The notes beneath the pieces are model-generated. The model searched no databases and was not told where the DNA came from. It saw only the letters and a list, made by a program, of their open reading frames with translations. Shown piece after piece: positions 31,647-41,312 of a DNA stretch of 64,000 nt. The position numbers and the translations under genes are program-made. Positions within the stretch are counted from its first letter, which is position 1, and every line of letters begins with the position of its first letter. This DNA comes from Dactylosporangium fulvum (GTDB lineage: Bacteria; Actinomycetota; Actinomycetes; Mycobacteriales; Micromonosporaceae): the NCBI RefSeq assembly GCF_025137375.1, contig NZ_CP073720.1:9386501-9450500 (forward strand), in the 5' to 3' direction.

Positions 31647-34610
31647 ATGCGACACGTAGGAAGCCTGATCGCGGGGATGTTCATCGCCCCGATCGCGTGG
31701 TTGCTGATCGCCGTCGGACAGCAGAAATCCACAAAAACTGTGGAAGATTGGGTCGCACGCGGCGCCTTCGACTCCGTCGACCTCCTGGCACCCGCGGCCT
31801 ACCTGCTGGGCGCCGGCCTGCTGATCGGCCTCATCGCCACCCTACGTATCTCCCCGGCCGGCCCGATCGTCGCCGGCTTGGCGCTGCTCGCCACGTACGT
31901 GAGCCTGTTCATCGACCCGCTGTCGACGATGAGCGGGCTGCCCGACGATCTAGAGCTCGGCGGCCTGACCGTCGACCTGACCGTGCCGGTCGCCAACGGC
32001 ACGACGGCGGTCCTGGGCCTGGCCCTGCTGATCGCGGCGGCGAGCGTGAAACGGTGGCGGACCTGGCCCGCGGTCGTCGAGGTGCCCGCGGAGCCGGCCG
32101 GCCCGGTCGACATCCACGAGTACCCGCTCGGTCAGGGCCCGAAGCCCGCCCCGCAGTTCGGCGCCCGCCCGCCGTACGCCACGACGCCCAACCAGACCGC
32201 GGAACTCTCCGCCGGCGCGACGTCGATCCTGCCCGGCCCGCCCGTCCCGTCCTCGGGAGCGCCGGCCGGCGCTGTCGGCGCGGGCGCCGGCTTCGGCGCG
32301 GCCGCAGCTGGCGGCATCGGCGCAGGCGGCCCGGGCGCGGGACGCGGTGCCGGCCCGGGCGGTGGCTTCGGCCCGGGCGGTAGCTTCCCCGCGGCCGGTG
32401 GCCCGGGCGCGGGCGGTGGCTTCGGCGCGGCCGGTGGCCCGGGCGCGGCCGGCGGTGTCGGCGGTGGTCAGGGCGTGGCCGGTGGTGCCGGCACGAGCCC
32501 GGCCGGTGGCTTCGGTGCGGGCGGTGGCTTCGGTGCCGCCGGCGTTGGCGGTGCGGCCGGAGGCGCCTTCGGGCAGCCGACGGACGAGACGCAGCCGGTT
32601 TCGGCCCCGCCTCCGTTGTTCCAGCAGCCCCCGCCGGTTGCCGCCCCGCACGCCCCGGTGTCGTCACCGCCGCCGGTCTCTTCGGCGCCACCGTTCCCGG
32701 CCCAGCCGCCAGTGTCTTCGGCGCCCCCGTTCCCGGCGCAGCCGGCCTCGTCGGCCCCGCAGTTCCCGGCCCAGCCGCCGGTCTCCTCAGCGCCCCCGTT
32801 CCCGGTCCAGCCGGCCTCGTCGGCCCCGCAGTTCCCGGGACAACCGCCGGTCGCTTCGGGACCGCCGTACTCGGCACCGCCGGTCAATTCGGCACCGCCG
32901 TTCTCGTCAGCACCGCCAGCCGCTTCGGCACCGCCGTACTCGGCGCCGCCCTCCTCGGGATCGCCGTTCTCGTCTGCACCGCCGGTCTCTTCGGCTCCGC
33001 CGTCCTCGGCACCGCCGTTCTTGTCGGCACCGCCCGCCGCACAGGCGCCGGTCTCGTCCGCGCCGTCGTCGGCGCCGCCGGTTTCTTCGGCGCCGCCGGC
33101 TCCGCAGTCGGCTGTGGCGCCCGGTTCGCCGCCCGGGCCTTTCCCGCCCGCACCGCCGGGGGTGCCGCCACGGCCGGTTTCCACCGAACGCTTCACGCCG
33201 CCGGGGGCTGCCCAAGGAGCGCCCGGTGTGGGCTATGCCGGCGGGGCTCAGCCGATGCCGGGCGCGCCGTCGGGGGCTTCCGCGCCGGCCGTGTCGTCAG
33301 GGCCTCCCTCGGGGGTGTCCGGTGCGCCGGCATGGTTGACGCCTGACTCGGCAGCCGCGCCGAGAGTCGGGACGCAGACGGGATCCGGCTCGGCCGCCGG
33401 GACCGGGCAGCAGGATCAGCCCGTTGCCGGTGGGCGGCCGGTGTCCGGAGGGCCCGCCACGCCGTGGACCGGGGCTCCTGGTGGCGTGCCGGGCGGTGGG
33501 CAGGGAACGGCCGGGCCGGGCGGCTCGGCGTCGGAGGATGCCACCGCTCCGTTGCCTGCCCGGCCGCCTACGGTGCCGATGTCGCCGCCGCCACCGTACG
33601 GTGGGGGGCGTCCCTCCATCGACGAGCGGCTCGCGGCCCTCGGGTCCGGGTCGCCGGTCTCGGGGCAGCCGGCCTCCGCGCCACCTGCCGCACAGCCCGC
33701 CTCAGCACCGCCGGCTGCGCAGCCGACCTTCGCGCCGCCGACTGCACAGCCCGCCTCAGCACCGCCGGCTGCGCAACCGACCTTCGCGCCGCCAGCCGCA
33801 GAGCCCGCCTCAGCGCCACCGGCCTCCGCGCCGCCAGCCGCGCAGGCCGACTCCGCACCGCCGAGCTCGCATCCGGCCTCGGCGCCGCCTGCTTCCGCAC
33901 CGCCCGCCTCGGCATCGCCAGTCGTACCGCCGAGCCCGCAACCGGCCTCCACACCGCCAGCCTCCGGGCCGCCAGCCTCCGCGCCACCGGCCCCGCAGCC
34001 CGCCGCACCGCCTAGCCCGCAACCGGGCGCCGCGGTGCTCGCCTCCGGGTCTACCGCGGGTCTGGGTGGGGTGGAGTCGCCGGCGCTCGGGTACAGCCGG
34101 TCGGCCGCCGCGCAGCGTCCGGACGAGGCGCCCGGTGGGGACGACGCCACGCAGGTGATCGAGGGTGCCGGGACCACCCCGGCCGGGCTTCCGTCTCGGG
34201 CTGCTCGCGGGCCGGTGGCCGATGCACCGTCGATTCTCGCCGGGCCCTCGTTCGACGGGTTCACGCCGATCCGGCGGGGAGTGCGCGAAGAGGAGACCGA
34301 AGCCTTCCACCCCGGGCGGCAGGCTCCGGTGCCCTCCCGGCCTCGGCACGCCGCGCCCGGTGAGGCCGGGGAGCTGCCCACCGTCGACGTCAACGCGGAC
34401 GAGGCCACCGTCCAGTTCGACCCCGACGCCACCACCAACCTCGGGTTCGGGCAGCACAGCGCCGACACCGACGCCACGACCCGCATCGTGACCGGGCCGC
34501 AGGGGTCCGCGGCCGGGGAAGCCACGGGCAACAGCGCGGACGAAGAGGGTGAGCGGCGGGAAAATCCGCCGACCTCGCCGTGGGCCGCCCCGCCGCGCGA
34601 TCGCGGCTGA
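31647..34610 (+). CDS. Long Pro/Ala/Gly-rich membrane protein
   Basis: 987 residues with no recognised catalytic domain. Residues 1-140 hold four membrane spans (VGSLIAGMFIAPIAWLLIAV; then ~45-65, ~70-92 and ~108-128). The remaining ~830 residues are low complexity: a Gly/Ala-rich block (~205-310), then Pro/Ser/Ala repeats of SSAPPFPAQP and AQPASAPPA type. The acidic end carries DATQVI, EATVQFDPDATTNLGF and DATTRIVTG. Codon use in the tail stays GC3-rich and the frame is unbroken, so it is a real gene. It may be a wall-spanning or scaffold protein; the role is unknown. Confidence 0.78.
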   Translation: MRHVGSLIAGMFIAPIAWLLIAVGQQKSTKTVEDWVARGAFDSVDLLAPAAYLLGAGLLIGLIATLRISPAGPIVAGLALLATYVSLFIDPLSTMSGLPDDLELGGLTVDLTVPVANGTTAVLGLALLIAAASVKRWRTWPAVVEVPAEPAGPVDIHEYPLGQGPKPAPQFGARPPYATTPNQTAELSAGATSILPGPPVPSSGAPAGAVGAGAGFGAAAAGGIGAGGPGAGRGAGPGGGFGPGGSFPAAGGPGAGGGFGAAGGPGAAGGVGGGQGVAGGAGTSPAGGFGAGGGFGAAGVGGAAGGAFGQPTDETQPVSAPPPLFQQPPPVAAPHAPVSSPPPVSSAPPFPAQPPVSSAPPFPAQPASSAPQFPAQPPVSSAPPFPVQPASSAPQFPGQPPVASGPPYSAPPVNSAPPFSSAPPAASAPPYSAPPSSGSPFSSAPPVSSAPPSSAPPFLSAPPAAQAPVSSAPSSAPPVSSAPPAPQSAVAPGSPPGPFPPAPPGVPPRPVSTERFTPPGAAQGAPGVGYAGGAQPMPGAPSGASAPAVSSGPPSGVSGAPAWLTPDSAAAPRVGTQTGSGSAAGTGQQDQPVAGGRPVSGGPATPWTGAPGGVPGGGQGTAGPGGSASEDATAPLPARPPTVPMSPPPPYGGGRPSIDERLAALGSGSPVSGQPASAPPAAQPASAPPAAQPTFAPPTAQPASAPPAAQPTFAPPAAEPASAPPASAPPAAQADSAPPSSHPASAPPASAPPASASPVVPPSPQPASTPPASGPPASAPPAPQPAAPPSPQPGAAVLASGSTAGLGGVESPALGYSRSAAAQRPDEAPGGDDATQVIEGAGTTPAGLPSRAARGPVADAPSILAGPSFDGFTPIRRGVREEETEAFHPGRQAPVPSRPRHAAPGEAGELPTVDVNADEATVQFDPDATTNLGFGQHSADTDATTRIVTGPQGSAAGEATGNSADEEGERRENPPTSPWAAPPRDRG

Positions 34611-34648
34611 AGACGCCGAAGCGGGGCGTCGCGCAGCAGGACGGAGGA

Positions 34649-36118
34649 CTAGGCCGAACCGCGCGACGCCCGGCGCAACAACAGCGCTGCCAGGGTGCCG
34701 CCGGCCAGCACCGCCGCCGCGCCTGCCAGCTGGCCCGTCGCCACGCCGGAGGAGAAGGCGTCGCGGACTGTGGCGCGCTCGGTGTCCGTACCGGCTGAAG
34801 CCAGCGCCGCCGGGAAGGACGTGGCGGCGAAGGGCAGCAACGCCAGGAAGCGGGCGTGCAGCACCGCGCCCAGCACGGCGATGCCGAGGCTGGTCCCGAC
34901 CTCTGTCATCGTGCCGTCGATGGCCGCGCCGGCGCCGGCCTGGCCCGTCGGGATCGAGCTCATGATCGCCTCGACGATCGCCGGGTTGGCCAGGGCGCAG
35001 CCGGAGCCCATCAGCAGGAGACCGGCGAGCAGGGGGCCGTAGCCCGACGGGGACAGCGCGACGACCACGAACCCGGCCGAGAGCAGCGCCATCCCCCAGA
35101 AGATGGCGAGGGGCACGCCGAGCCGCCGGATCAGTGCCGCGCTCAGGCCCGAGAAGTTCAGTAGCACGACGGACAGCGCGAAGGGCGCCATGTGCAGCCC
35201 GGCGGACAGCGGTGAGTACCCCCGGACGAACTGCAACTGCTGAGCCAGCAGGAACAGCGCGCCGCCGCTGCCGAACGTGATGAGCACGACCCCGGCGACC
35301 GCCCCGACGAACCGCTGGTTGCGGAAGAACCGCAGGTCCAGCATCGGGTGCGGGCACGACAGCTCCCACCGCACGAAGGCCGCGACGGCCAGCAGCCCGC
35401 CGGCGAACGGCACGGCCACGCGGGCCGAGGTCCAGCCGTGGTCCGGCCCGGCGATGATCGCGTAGACGAGCGCCGCCATGCCCACGGTGGACAGCGCCGC
35501 CCCGGGCAGGTCGAGCCGGTCGCCCCGCGGGTCGCGCGACTCGGGGATCAGGGCCCGCGCCGCGATCATGCTGGCGGCGACGACCGGCAGGTTCACCAGG
35601 AAGATCGCGCCCCAGTGGAAGTGCGCGAGGATGAGGCCGCCGATGAGGGGCCCGGCGGCGTAACCGAGCGCGCTGACCGCGGCCCAGATGCCGATCGCCT
35701 TCGGGCGCTCCTCGGTGTCGAAGACCTGCATCGCGATCGCGAGGGTGCTCGTCATGAGCAGTGCGCCGCCGACACCCATCCCGGCCCGGGCGGCGATGAG
35801 CTGGGCGGCGGACTGGGCCAGGCCGGCGGCAAGGGAGCCGGCGCCGAAGACGGTCAGGCCGATCAGCAGGAGGCGCCGGCGGCCGTACCGGTCGGCGCTG
35901 GTCCCGGCGGTGAGCAGCAGCCCGGCCTGCACGACCGCGTAGGCGTTGATCATCCACTGGACGTCGGCGGCGGTCGCCCGCAGCTCGCCGGTGAGAACCG
36001 GCACGGCGACGTTGAGCACCGTGTTGTCCAGCAGGACAACGAGCTGGGCGACACACAGCACGCCGAGGACAAGCCAGCGTGTGCGCAGCCGGTCCCCGAC
36101 GACTGCGTCAGGAACCAT
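34649..36118 (-). CDS. MFS transporter, 14-span DHA2/EmrB type (likely siderophore exporter)
   Basis: A 489-residue major-facilitator antiporter with about 14 spans. The DHA signature region is WLVLGVLCVAQLVVLLDNTV, followed by loop 2-3 DRYGRRRLLLIGL and motif C GPLIGGLI. The ATG at 36118 overlaps the end of the siderophore synthetase gene by 11 nt, so it belongs to the des-type operon. Export of the finished hydroxamate siderophore is the natural role. Substrate assignment rests on context only. Confidence 0.85.
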   Translation of the reverse strand: MVPDAVVGDRLRTRWLVLGVLCVAQLVVLLDNTVLNVAVPVLTGELRATAADVQWMINAYAVVQAGLLLTAGTSADRYGRRRLLLIGLTVFGAGSLAAGLAQSAAQLIAARAGMGVGGALLMTSTLAIAMQVFDTEERPKAIGIWAAVSALGYAAGPLIGGLILAHFHWGAIFLVNLPVVAASMIAARALIPESRDPRGDRLDLPGAALSTVGMAALVYAIIAGPDHGWTSARVAVPFAGGLLAVAAFVRWELSCPHPMLDLRFFRNQRFVGAVAGVVLITFGSGGALFLLAQQLQFVRGYSPLSAGLHMAPFALSVVLLNFSGLSAALIRRLGVPLAIFWGMALLSAGFVVVALSPSGYGPLLAGLLLMGSGCALANPAIVEAIMSSIPTGQAGAGAAIDGTMTEVGTSLGIAVLGAVLHARFLALLPFAATSFPAALASAGTDTERATVRDAFSSGVATGQLAGAAAVLAGGTLAALLLRRASRGSA

Positions 36119-37856
36119 GAAGCGGGTTCCGCAGCGTCCCGACGAGTTGCAGTGCGGCCGACGGGTCGGCCAGGTCGACCATCTGCCGGTTGTCGCGCAG
36201 CTGGAGCCGGTTGAGGCAGGACAGCGCGAACTCGGGGGCGAACAGGTCATACCGCTCGAACCGCTGCGCCAGGTGCGGCACCCGGTCCTGATAGGCCCGC
36301 GCGCTCGCCGCGACAGTGCGCCAGAACGAGGACTCGTCGAGGACGCCTTCGGTGTGCAGGATGGCGCTGAGGTACCGCAGGAAGCAGTCGAAGACGTCGG
36401 TGAAGATGGACAGCAGCTTCATGTCCTCGGGCACGTCCGCCCGGATCCGCTCGACGGTGGAAGGCAGCTCCGCGGAAGTGCTCATCACCACGATCTCCTC
36501 GGCGATGTCCTTGAAGATCACGCGCTCGACGACCCCGCCGTCGAGCACCAGGATGACGTTCTCCCCGTGCGGCATGAACGCGAGGTCGTACGCGTAGAAG
36601 CTGTGCAGCAGCGGCACGAGGTACGCGTCGAGGTAGCGGCGCAGCCACTCCGCCGGCGTGAGCCCCGACCCGGCGATCAGCGCCGCGGCGAGGGAGCGGC
36701 CGGCGTGGTCGACGTGCAGCAGCGAGGCCATCGTGGCGAGCCGCTGCCCGGGCTCGAGCGACGGCACCGGGCTCTCCCGCCAGAGGGCGGCGAGCATCTT
36801 GCGGTACGGCGAGTAGCGGTCGGTCGCCGCCTCGAACTGCCGGTTGCGGTAGCCGATGGCGGCCCGCTCGCGCAGGATCGTCAGCCCGGCCGACTTGAGC
36901 ACCTCGTCGTTCTCGACGACGCCGGCGAGCCAGTCGTTGATGGCGGGCGTCGCCTCCATGTAGGCCGCCGACAACCCCCGCATGAAGCCCATGTTCAGCA
37001 CCGACAGCGCGGTCTTGACGTAGTGCCGGTCCGGCCGGCTGGTGTTGAAGAAGGTGCGGATCGACTGCTGCGCGAGGTACTCGTCGGGCCCCTCCCCGAG
37101 GTAGACCAGCCGCTGCCGGGCGACCTCGGCCGCGAAGGTGACGGAGAGCTTGTTCCACCACTGCCACGGGTGGACGGGGATGAACAGGTAGTCGTCCGGG
37201 TCCAGCCCGCGGCCGGCGAGGGCGGCGCGGCAGGTGTCGGCGAACTCGCCGAGCTCGTCGCGCATGTGCGCCTCGTACGACGTGTCGGCCGAGCACGTGA
37301 ACGTGGTGTGGTCGCGGTGGGCGGCCAGCCACACCAGCCGCACCGGCCGGGCCGCCTCGGGGGCGTAGTCGTGGTACTCGCGGATGCCGAACCCGAGCCG
37401 GCCGTTGTTGGCCACGAAGCAGGGGTGGCCCTCGGTCATGCCGGTCTCGATCGCCTGGAAGTCCGCGAAAGCCAGGTCCGCAGCCGGTTTGCCGAGCTTG
37501 TAGGCGATGCCGGCGAGCGTGGAGCTGAGCTCCTCCAGGTACACCGGAAGGATCTCCGGGGAAAGGCCGAGGGACGAGCGCAGCTCGGTGCAGAAGTCGA
37601 GGACGTCGAGCGGGAGCTCCTCGTCACCGCGGTGGCGGGTGATGCTGCCGGCGTCGATCTGCCAGTGGTCGAGCGTCAGCACCTCGGCCGCGAACCGGTA
37701 CTCGACGGTGCCGTCGTCGCTGCGTACCACGTACCGCTGCAGGGACGACGAGAACGTGGGAGTCAGCAGCCGCTCGTGGAAGAACTCGGCGAGCGCCTTG
37801 CGCAGGAGGTGCCGGTTGGCGGCGACCCAGCGCTCGGGTGTCAGGTGAGCGATCAT
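36108..37856 (-). CDS. desD: NIS siderophore synthetase, DesD-like (IucA/IucC family)
   Basis: A 582-residue NRPS-independent synthetase. ATP- and substrate-binding landmarks include YLFIPVHPWQWWNK, the RTFFNTSRPDRHYVKTALS segment and the C-terminal FhuF-like part (FALSCLNRLQLRDNRQMVDL). DesD-type enzymes activate N-hydroxy-N-succinyl-cadaverine units and condense or cyclise them to desferrioxamines. The ATG at 37856 overlaps the desC stop. All four des functions (A, B, C, D) are present in the usual order. Confidence 0.92.
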   Translation of the reverse strand: MIAHLTPERWVAANRHLLRKALAEFFHERLLTPTFSSSLQRYVVRSDDGTVEYRFAAEVLTLDHWQIDAGSITRHRGDEELPLDVLDFCTELRSSLGLSPEILPVYLEELSSTLAGIAYKLGKPAADLAFADFQAIETGMTEGHPCFVANNGRLGFGIREYHDYAPEAARPVRLVWLAAHRDHTTFTCSADTSYEAHMRDELGEFADTCRAALAGRGLDPDDYLFIPVHPWQWWNKLSVTFAAEVARQRLVYLGEGPDEYLAQQSIRTFFNTSRPDRHYVKTALSVLNMGFMRGLSAAYMEATPAINDWLAGVVENDEVLKSAGLTILRERAAIGYRNRQFEAATDRYSPYRKMLAALWRESPVPSLEPGQRLATMASLLHVDHAGRSLAAALIAGSGLTPAEWLRRYLDAYLVPLLHSFYAYDLAFMPHGENVILVLDGGVVERVIFKDIAEEIVVMSTSAELPSTVERIRADVPEDMKLLSIFTDVFDCFLRYLSAILHTEGVLDESSFWRTVAASARAYQDRVPHLAQRFERYDLFAPEFALSCLNRLQLRDNRQMVDLADPSAALQLVGTLRNPLHGS

Positions 37857-38389
37857 GCCGGTACCGCCGCTGCGAAGGCTTCTCGGGTGCAGATGCTCAG
37901 CAAGGCGTCCTTCTCCGGTTTGGCGATCCGGCCGACGACGGTGAACCCGACGACGGCGTTGAGGGCGTGCACGGCGGTGTTGCGGACGTCGGGCTCTACG
38001 ACGACCCGCCGCACGCCCGGGTCGTCGTAGAGCCAGGCCATGACGGTGGTGATGACCGTCCGCGTGAAGCCGTGGACGGGTGTGTCGGTCGGCGCGCACA
38101 GGAAGTGCATGCCGACGTCGCCCGGTTGCGCGTCGAAGAGGCCGGCCAGCTCGACGTGTGCGGGGTCGTAGCGCTCGGCCAGGAACGCGGGCTCACCCTG
38201 GTACAGGCCGAGGTAAGCGTGGTGGTGCGGGTGGTCGGCGATCCGCCGGTACTCGGCGGCGACCTCCCCGGGCGAGGTGTCCTGCATCATCCAGAAGGCG
38301 GCCTTCGGGTGGGTCACCCAGCTGTGCAGGTACGGGGCCTCGGGGTCCAGGTAGTCGATCGTGAGGTCGCCGCGCTTGAAGAGCGTCAC
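37853..38389 (-). CDS. desC: DesC-like GNAT N-acyltransferase
   Basis: A 178-residue GNAT enzyme of the IucB/DesC group, which acylates N-hydroxycadaverine with succinyl- or acetyl-CoA. Recognisable segments are [30 protein letters not shown] and the CoA-binding end [20 protein letters not shown]. The GTG at 38389 overlaps the desB stop (GTGA). The C-terminal ~185 residues of the protein at 41313 are clearly homologous to it. Confidence 0.9.
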   Translation of the reverse strand: MTLFKRGDLTIDYLDPEAPYLHSWVTHPKAAFWMMQDTSPGEVAAEYRRIADHPHHHAYLGLYQGEPAFLAERYDPAHVELAGLFDAQPGDVGMHFLCAPTDTPVHGFTRTVITTVMAWLYDDPGVRRVVVEPDVRNTAVHALNAVVGFTVVGRIAKPEKDALLSICTREAFAAAVPA

Positions 38390-39654
38390 GACGCCGCCCC
38401 GAACTCCTGGAACGCGATGGACTTCTCGATCGGGTAGTGCTCCCGGCCGAGGAGCTCGCGGATGATCCACGAGTTGCGGTAGGCGCCCATCCCGAGGTCC
38501 GGGGAGGTGATGCTGTGGGTGTGCGTCCCGGCGTTCTGCACGAAGATGCCGCGCCCGGTGTGGTCGACGCTGTAGTTGCGGGCCAGGTCGAAGCGGCCGT
38601 GGGAGTCCCAGCGGATCCGGTCCCGGACGGGCTCCAGGAAGGCCGGGGTGTGGTGCCGGTAGCCGGTCGCCAGCACCAGGCCCTCGGTCTCGAGCGTGAA
38701 GTCGCGCTCCTGCTCGACGTTGCGCAGGCCCAGGGTGTAGACGCCGCGTGTCTCGTCGTACGCCGCCGTGCCGACCTCGGTGTTGGTCATCAGCCGGGTG
38801 GGGACGGCGCCGTGGACGCTCTTGGCGTACAGCAGGTCGTAGATGTCGTTGATGAGATCGGAGTTGATGCCCTTGAACAGGCCCTTCTGGCCGGCCTCCA
38901 GCCGGTAGCGGGTCGGTTCCGGCAGCGCGTGGAAATAGTCGACGTAGTCCGGTGACGTGATCTCCAGCGTCAGCTTCGTGTACTCGAGCGGGAAGAAGCG
39001 CGGCGAGCGGGTGACCCAGTTGAGCTGGTACCTGTGCGTGTCGATCTCACCGAGCAGGTCCTGGTAGATCTCGGCGGCGCTCTGCCCGCTGCCGACGACG
39101 GTGACGCTGCGCTTGGCTCGCAGCGCCGCACGGTGCTCGAGGTAGCGCGAGTTGTGAATGACGTCACCGCCGAGGCCCTCACACGCCGGCGGGACGTGGG
39201 GCGGCGTGCCGGTGCCGAGCACGAGGTGCCGCGCGCGGAACTCCGTCTGTCCCACGTGGACGGTGTAGAGCCCGTCCCGCTCGTCGTGGGTGATCGAGGT
39301 CACCTCGTGGCCGAAGCGGATGTTCGGCAGCTTCGCGGCGGCCCAGCGGCAGTACTCGTTGTACTCGCTGCGTAGCGGGTAGAAGCTCTCGCGGATGTAG
39401 AACGGGTACAGCCGGCCGATCTCCTTCAGGTAGTTGAGGAAGGAGAAGGGTGAGGTCGGGTCCGCGAGCGTGACGAGGTCGGACATGAACGGCGTCTGCA
39501 GCCGCGCCGAGTCCAGCATCATGCCCGGATGCCAGTCGAAGTCCGGCCTGGCCTCCAGGAACAGCCCGTCGAGCTCGCCGATCGGGGCGGTCAGACAGGC
39601 CAGGCCGAGGTTGTACGGTCCGAGGCCGATCGCGATGAAGTCATGGGTGGACAA
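38386..39654 (-). CDS. desB: Lysine/cadaverine N-monooxygenase, DesB-like
   Basis: A 422-residue flavin-dependent N-hydroxylating monooxygenase of the IucD/DesB class. The FAD site is [16 protein letters not shown], the NADPH site [17 protein letters not shown], and the substrate-side [14 protein letters not shown] closes the fold. It hydroxylates the terminal amine of cadaverine (or lysine). The start is a TTG at 39654 (TTG TCC ACC CAT) preceded by GGGAG, which gives the full FAD motif. It lies 15 bp after the desA stop in the same operon. Confidence 0.92.
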   Translation of the reverse strand: MSTHDFIAIGLGPYNLGLACLTAPIGELDGLFLEARPDFDWHPGMMLDSARLQTPFMSDLVTLADPTSPFSFLNYLKEIGRLYPFYIRESFYPLRSEYNEYCRWAAAKLPNIRFGHEVTSITHDERDGLYTVHVGQTEFRARHLVLGTGTPPHVPPACEGLGGDVIHNSRYLEHRAALRAKRSVTVVGSGQSAAEIYQDLLGEIDTHRYQLNWVTRSPRFFPLEYTKLTLEITSPDYVDYFHALPEPTRYRLEAGQKGLFKGINSDLINDIYDLLYAKSVHGAVPTRLMTNTEVGTAAYDETRGVYTLGLRNVEQERDFTLETEGLVLATGYRHHTPAFLEPVRDRIRWDSHGRFDLARNYSVDHTGRGIFVQNAGTHTHSITSPDLGMGAYRNSWIIRELLGREHYPIEKSIAFQEFGAAS

Positions 39655-39669
39655 GAGAGGGCTCCCGGG

Positions 39670-41157
39670 TCAGCCGACGCTGTAGGTCAGGTCGGGCGTC
39701 TGCTCGCGGACGAAGCGGCCCGCGTGCTCGGCGACGAGCTCGAGGACCTCGGCGATGTCGTCGAGCGAGGTCTCCGGATTGAGCAGGGTGAACTTCAGGT
39801 GGTGCTGACCGTCCACCGTGGTCCCGGCCACGACGGCGGCACCGGAGGCGGCCAGGGCCTCACGCGCGTGGAGGTTCGCCCGGTCCGCGAGGTCCCGGGC
39901 CAGGTCCGCGGGCAGGTCGGCCGGGAGGCCGGTGGGCATGAACCGGAAGACCACGGTGCTCAGCTGCGAGCGGGTGACCACCTCGAAGCGCGGGTCCTCG
40001 CTGAGCAGGTCGAAGGCGGCCGAGGCGCGGTCGACGACCTCGTCGAACAGTTCGCCGATCGCGTCGGCGCCCATGATGCGCAGGGTCAGCCACAGCTTGA
40101 GCGCGTCGAACCGGCGGGTGGTCTGGAGGCTCTTGTCGACCTGGTTGGGGATCCGCTGCTCGACCATCCGGGCCGGGTTGAGGTAGTCGGCGTGGTACGT
40201 GGCGTGCCGCAGGACGGCCCGGTCGCGGACGAGGACTGCGCTGGAGCTGACCGGCTGGAAGAACGACTTGTGGAAGTCGACGGTGACCGAGTCGGCGCGC
40301 TCGATGCCGTCGAGCAGGTGCCGGCGGGTCTTCGAGGTGAGCAGCCCGCAACCGTAGGCCGCGTCGACGTGCAGCCAGACGCCGGCGGCGAGGCACAGGT
40401 CGGCGATCGCCGGCAGCGGGTCGATGGAGCCGAAGTCGGTGGTGCCCGCGGTGGCGACGACGGCCATCACGGTCTGCCCTGCCTCCTGGCAACGCTGCAG
40501 CTCGCGGGCCAGGCCGGTCGGGCTCATGCGCCGGTGGCGGTCGGTCTCGACCACGACAACCGCGTCGGGGCCCAGGCCGAGCAGCTTGGCCGCCTTCTGG
40601 ACGCTGAAGTGGCCGGCCGCCGAGGTGAGGATGCGCAGGTGCTCCCGGGTCCCGGCCTCTTCCCGCGCCATCAGCAGGGCCTGGAGGTTGGACTGCGTAC
40701 CGCCGCTGGTGAACACGCCGTCGGCGGCCGGGCCGAGACCGATGCGCTCGGCGGTCCAGTCGATGAGGCGCCGCTCGATGAGCGTGGCGCCGGCGCTCTG
40801 GTCCCAGGTGTCCATCGACGAGTTGACGGCCGAGAGCACCGCTTCTCCGAGGAGGGCGGGGATGACCACGGGGCAGTTGAGGTGGGCCAGGTACCGCGGG
40901 TGGTGGAAGTAGACCGCGTCACGCAGGTAGACGTCCTCGAGCTCGTCGAGCGCCTCCCGGACGTCGCCGAGCGGCCGGTCCAGGTCGACGGCGGACACCT
41001 CCAGTGCGAGCTGATCGGGCGTGACCCCGGTGAACGGACGGTCGGTTGCGCTGATGCGGGTCGCGACGCGGTCGAGGCCATCGGCCAGGGCGCGCCTGTA
41101 TCGGTCGACCGTCCCGTTCGTGAAGAGATGTTCGCGGGCGGCAGGGCGCAGACTCAT
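39670..41157 (-). CDS. desA: Lysine decarboxylase, DesA-like (group II PLP)
   Basis: A 495-residue group II PLP decarboxylase. The cofactor lysine is K297 in VTVDFHKSFFQPVSSSAVL, with GVFTSGGTQSNLQALL and WLHVDAAYGCG upstream. DesA decarboxylates lysine to cadaverine, the first step of desferrioxamine synthesis; diaminobutyrate decarboxylases are close relatives, so substrate is inferred from the operon. The ATG at 41157 has GAGGGA at a good seven-base spacing, unlike the TTG six bases upstream. An iron box lies 53 bp upstream (41210-41228). Confidence 0.9.
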   Translation of the reverse strand: MSLRPAAREHLFTNGTVDRYRRALADGLDRVATRISATDRPFTGVTPDQLALEVSAVDLDRPLGDVREALDELEDVYLRDAVYFHHPRYLAHLNCPVVIPALLGEAVLSAVNSSMDTWDQSAGATLIERRLIDWTAERIGLGPAADGVFTSGGTQSNLQALLMAREEAGTREHLRILTSAAGHFSVQKAAKLLGLGPDAVVVVETDRHRRMSPTGLARELQRCQEAGQTVMAVVATAGTTDFGSIDPLPAIADLCLAAGVWLHVDAAYGCGLLTSKTRRHLLDGIERADSVTVDFHKSFFQPVSSSAVLVRDRAVLRHATYHADYLNPARMVEQRIPNQVDKSLQTTRRFDALKLWLTLRIMGADAIGELFDEVVDRASAAFDLLSEDPRFEVVTRSQLSTVVFRFMPTGLPADLPADLARDLADRANLHAREALAASGAAVVAGTTVDGQHHLKFTLLNPETSLDDIAEVLELVAEHAGRFVREQTPDLTYSVG

Positions 41158-41209
41158 GGACAAGTCCCTCAGCGGTCGCAGAGAAGGTGACGAATCACTA
41201 GCGGCCGAG

Positions 41210-41228
41210 TAAGGTTACCCTAACCTAA
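41210..41228 (-). promoter_or_regulatory. Iron box for the des operon
   Basis: TAAGGTTACCCTAACCTAA matches the 19-bp actinobacterial IdeR/DmdR consensus TTAGGTTAGGCTAACCTAA at 17 positions. It lies 53 bp upstream of desA, in the divergent region between the two halves of the siderophore cluster. Iron-loaded repressor would block transcription toward desABCD and the exporter. Confidence 0.88.
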
Positions 41229-41280
41229 GTTTGAGTCAACAGATTCCATTCTGGACACACAGCCGGTACCGTCTCTCAAG

Positions 41281-41299
41281 TTAGGTAAGGTTAACCTAA
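41281..41299 (+). promoter_or_regulatory. Iron box for the acylase-GNAT gene
   Basis: TTAGGTAAGGTTAACCTAA matches the iron-box consensus at 17 of 19 positions. It ends 13 bp before the GTG at 41313, so bound repressor would sit on the promoter and ribosome-binding region. Having its own box shows this gene is controlled in parallel with desABCD. Confidence 0.88.
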
Positions 41300-41312
41300 G
41301 AGGGCCGGATCC

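Noticed and set aside
32200-34600. Possible assembly artefact or non-coding repeat tract.
   Set aside because: The frame stays open for about 2.4 kb, with consistent GC3 bias and a distinct acidic C-terminus. It behaves as coding low-complexity sequence.
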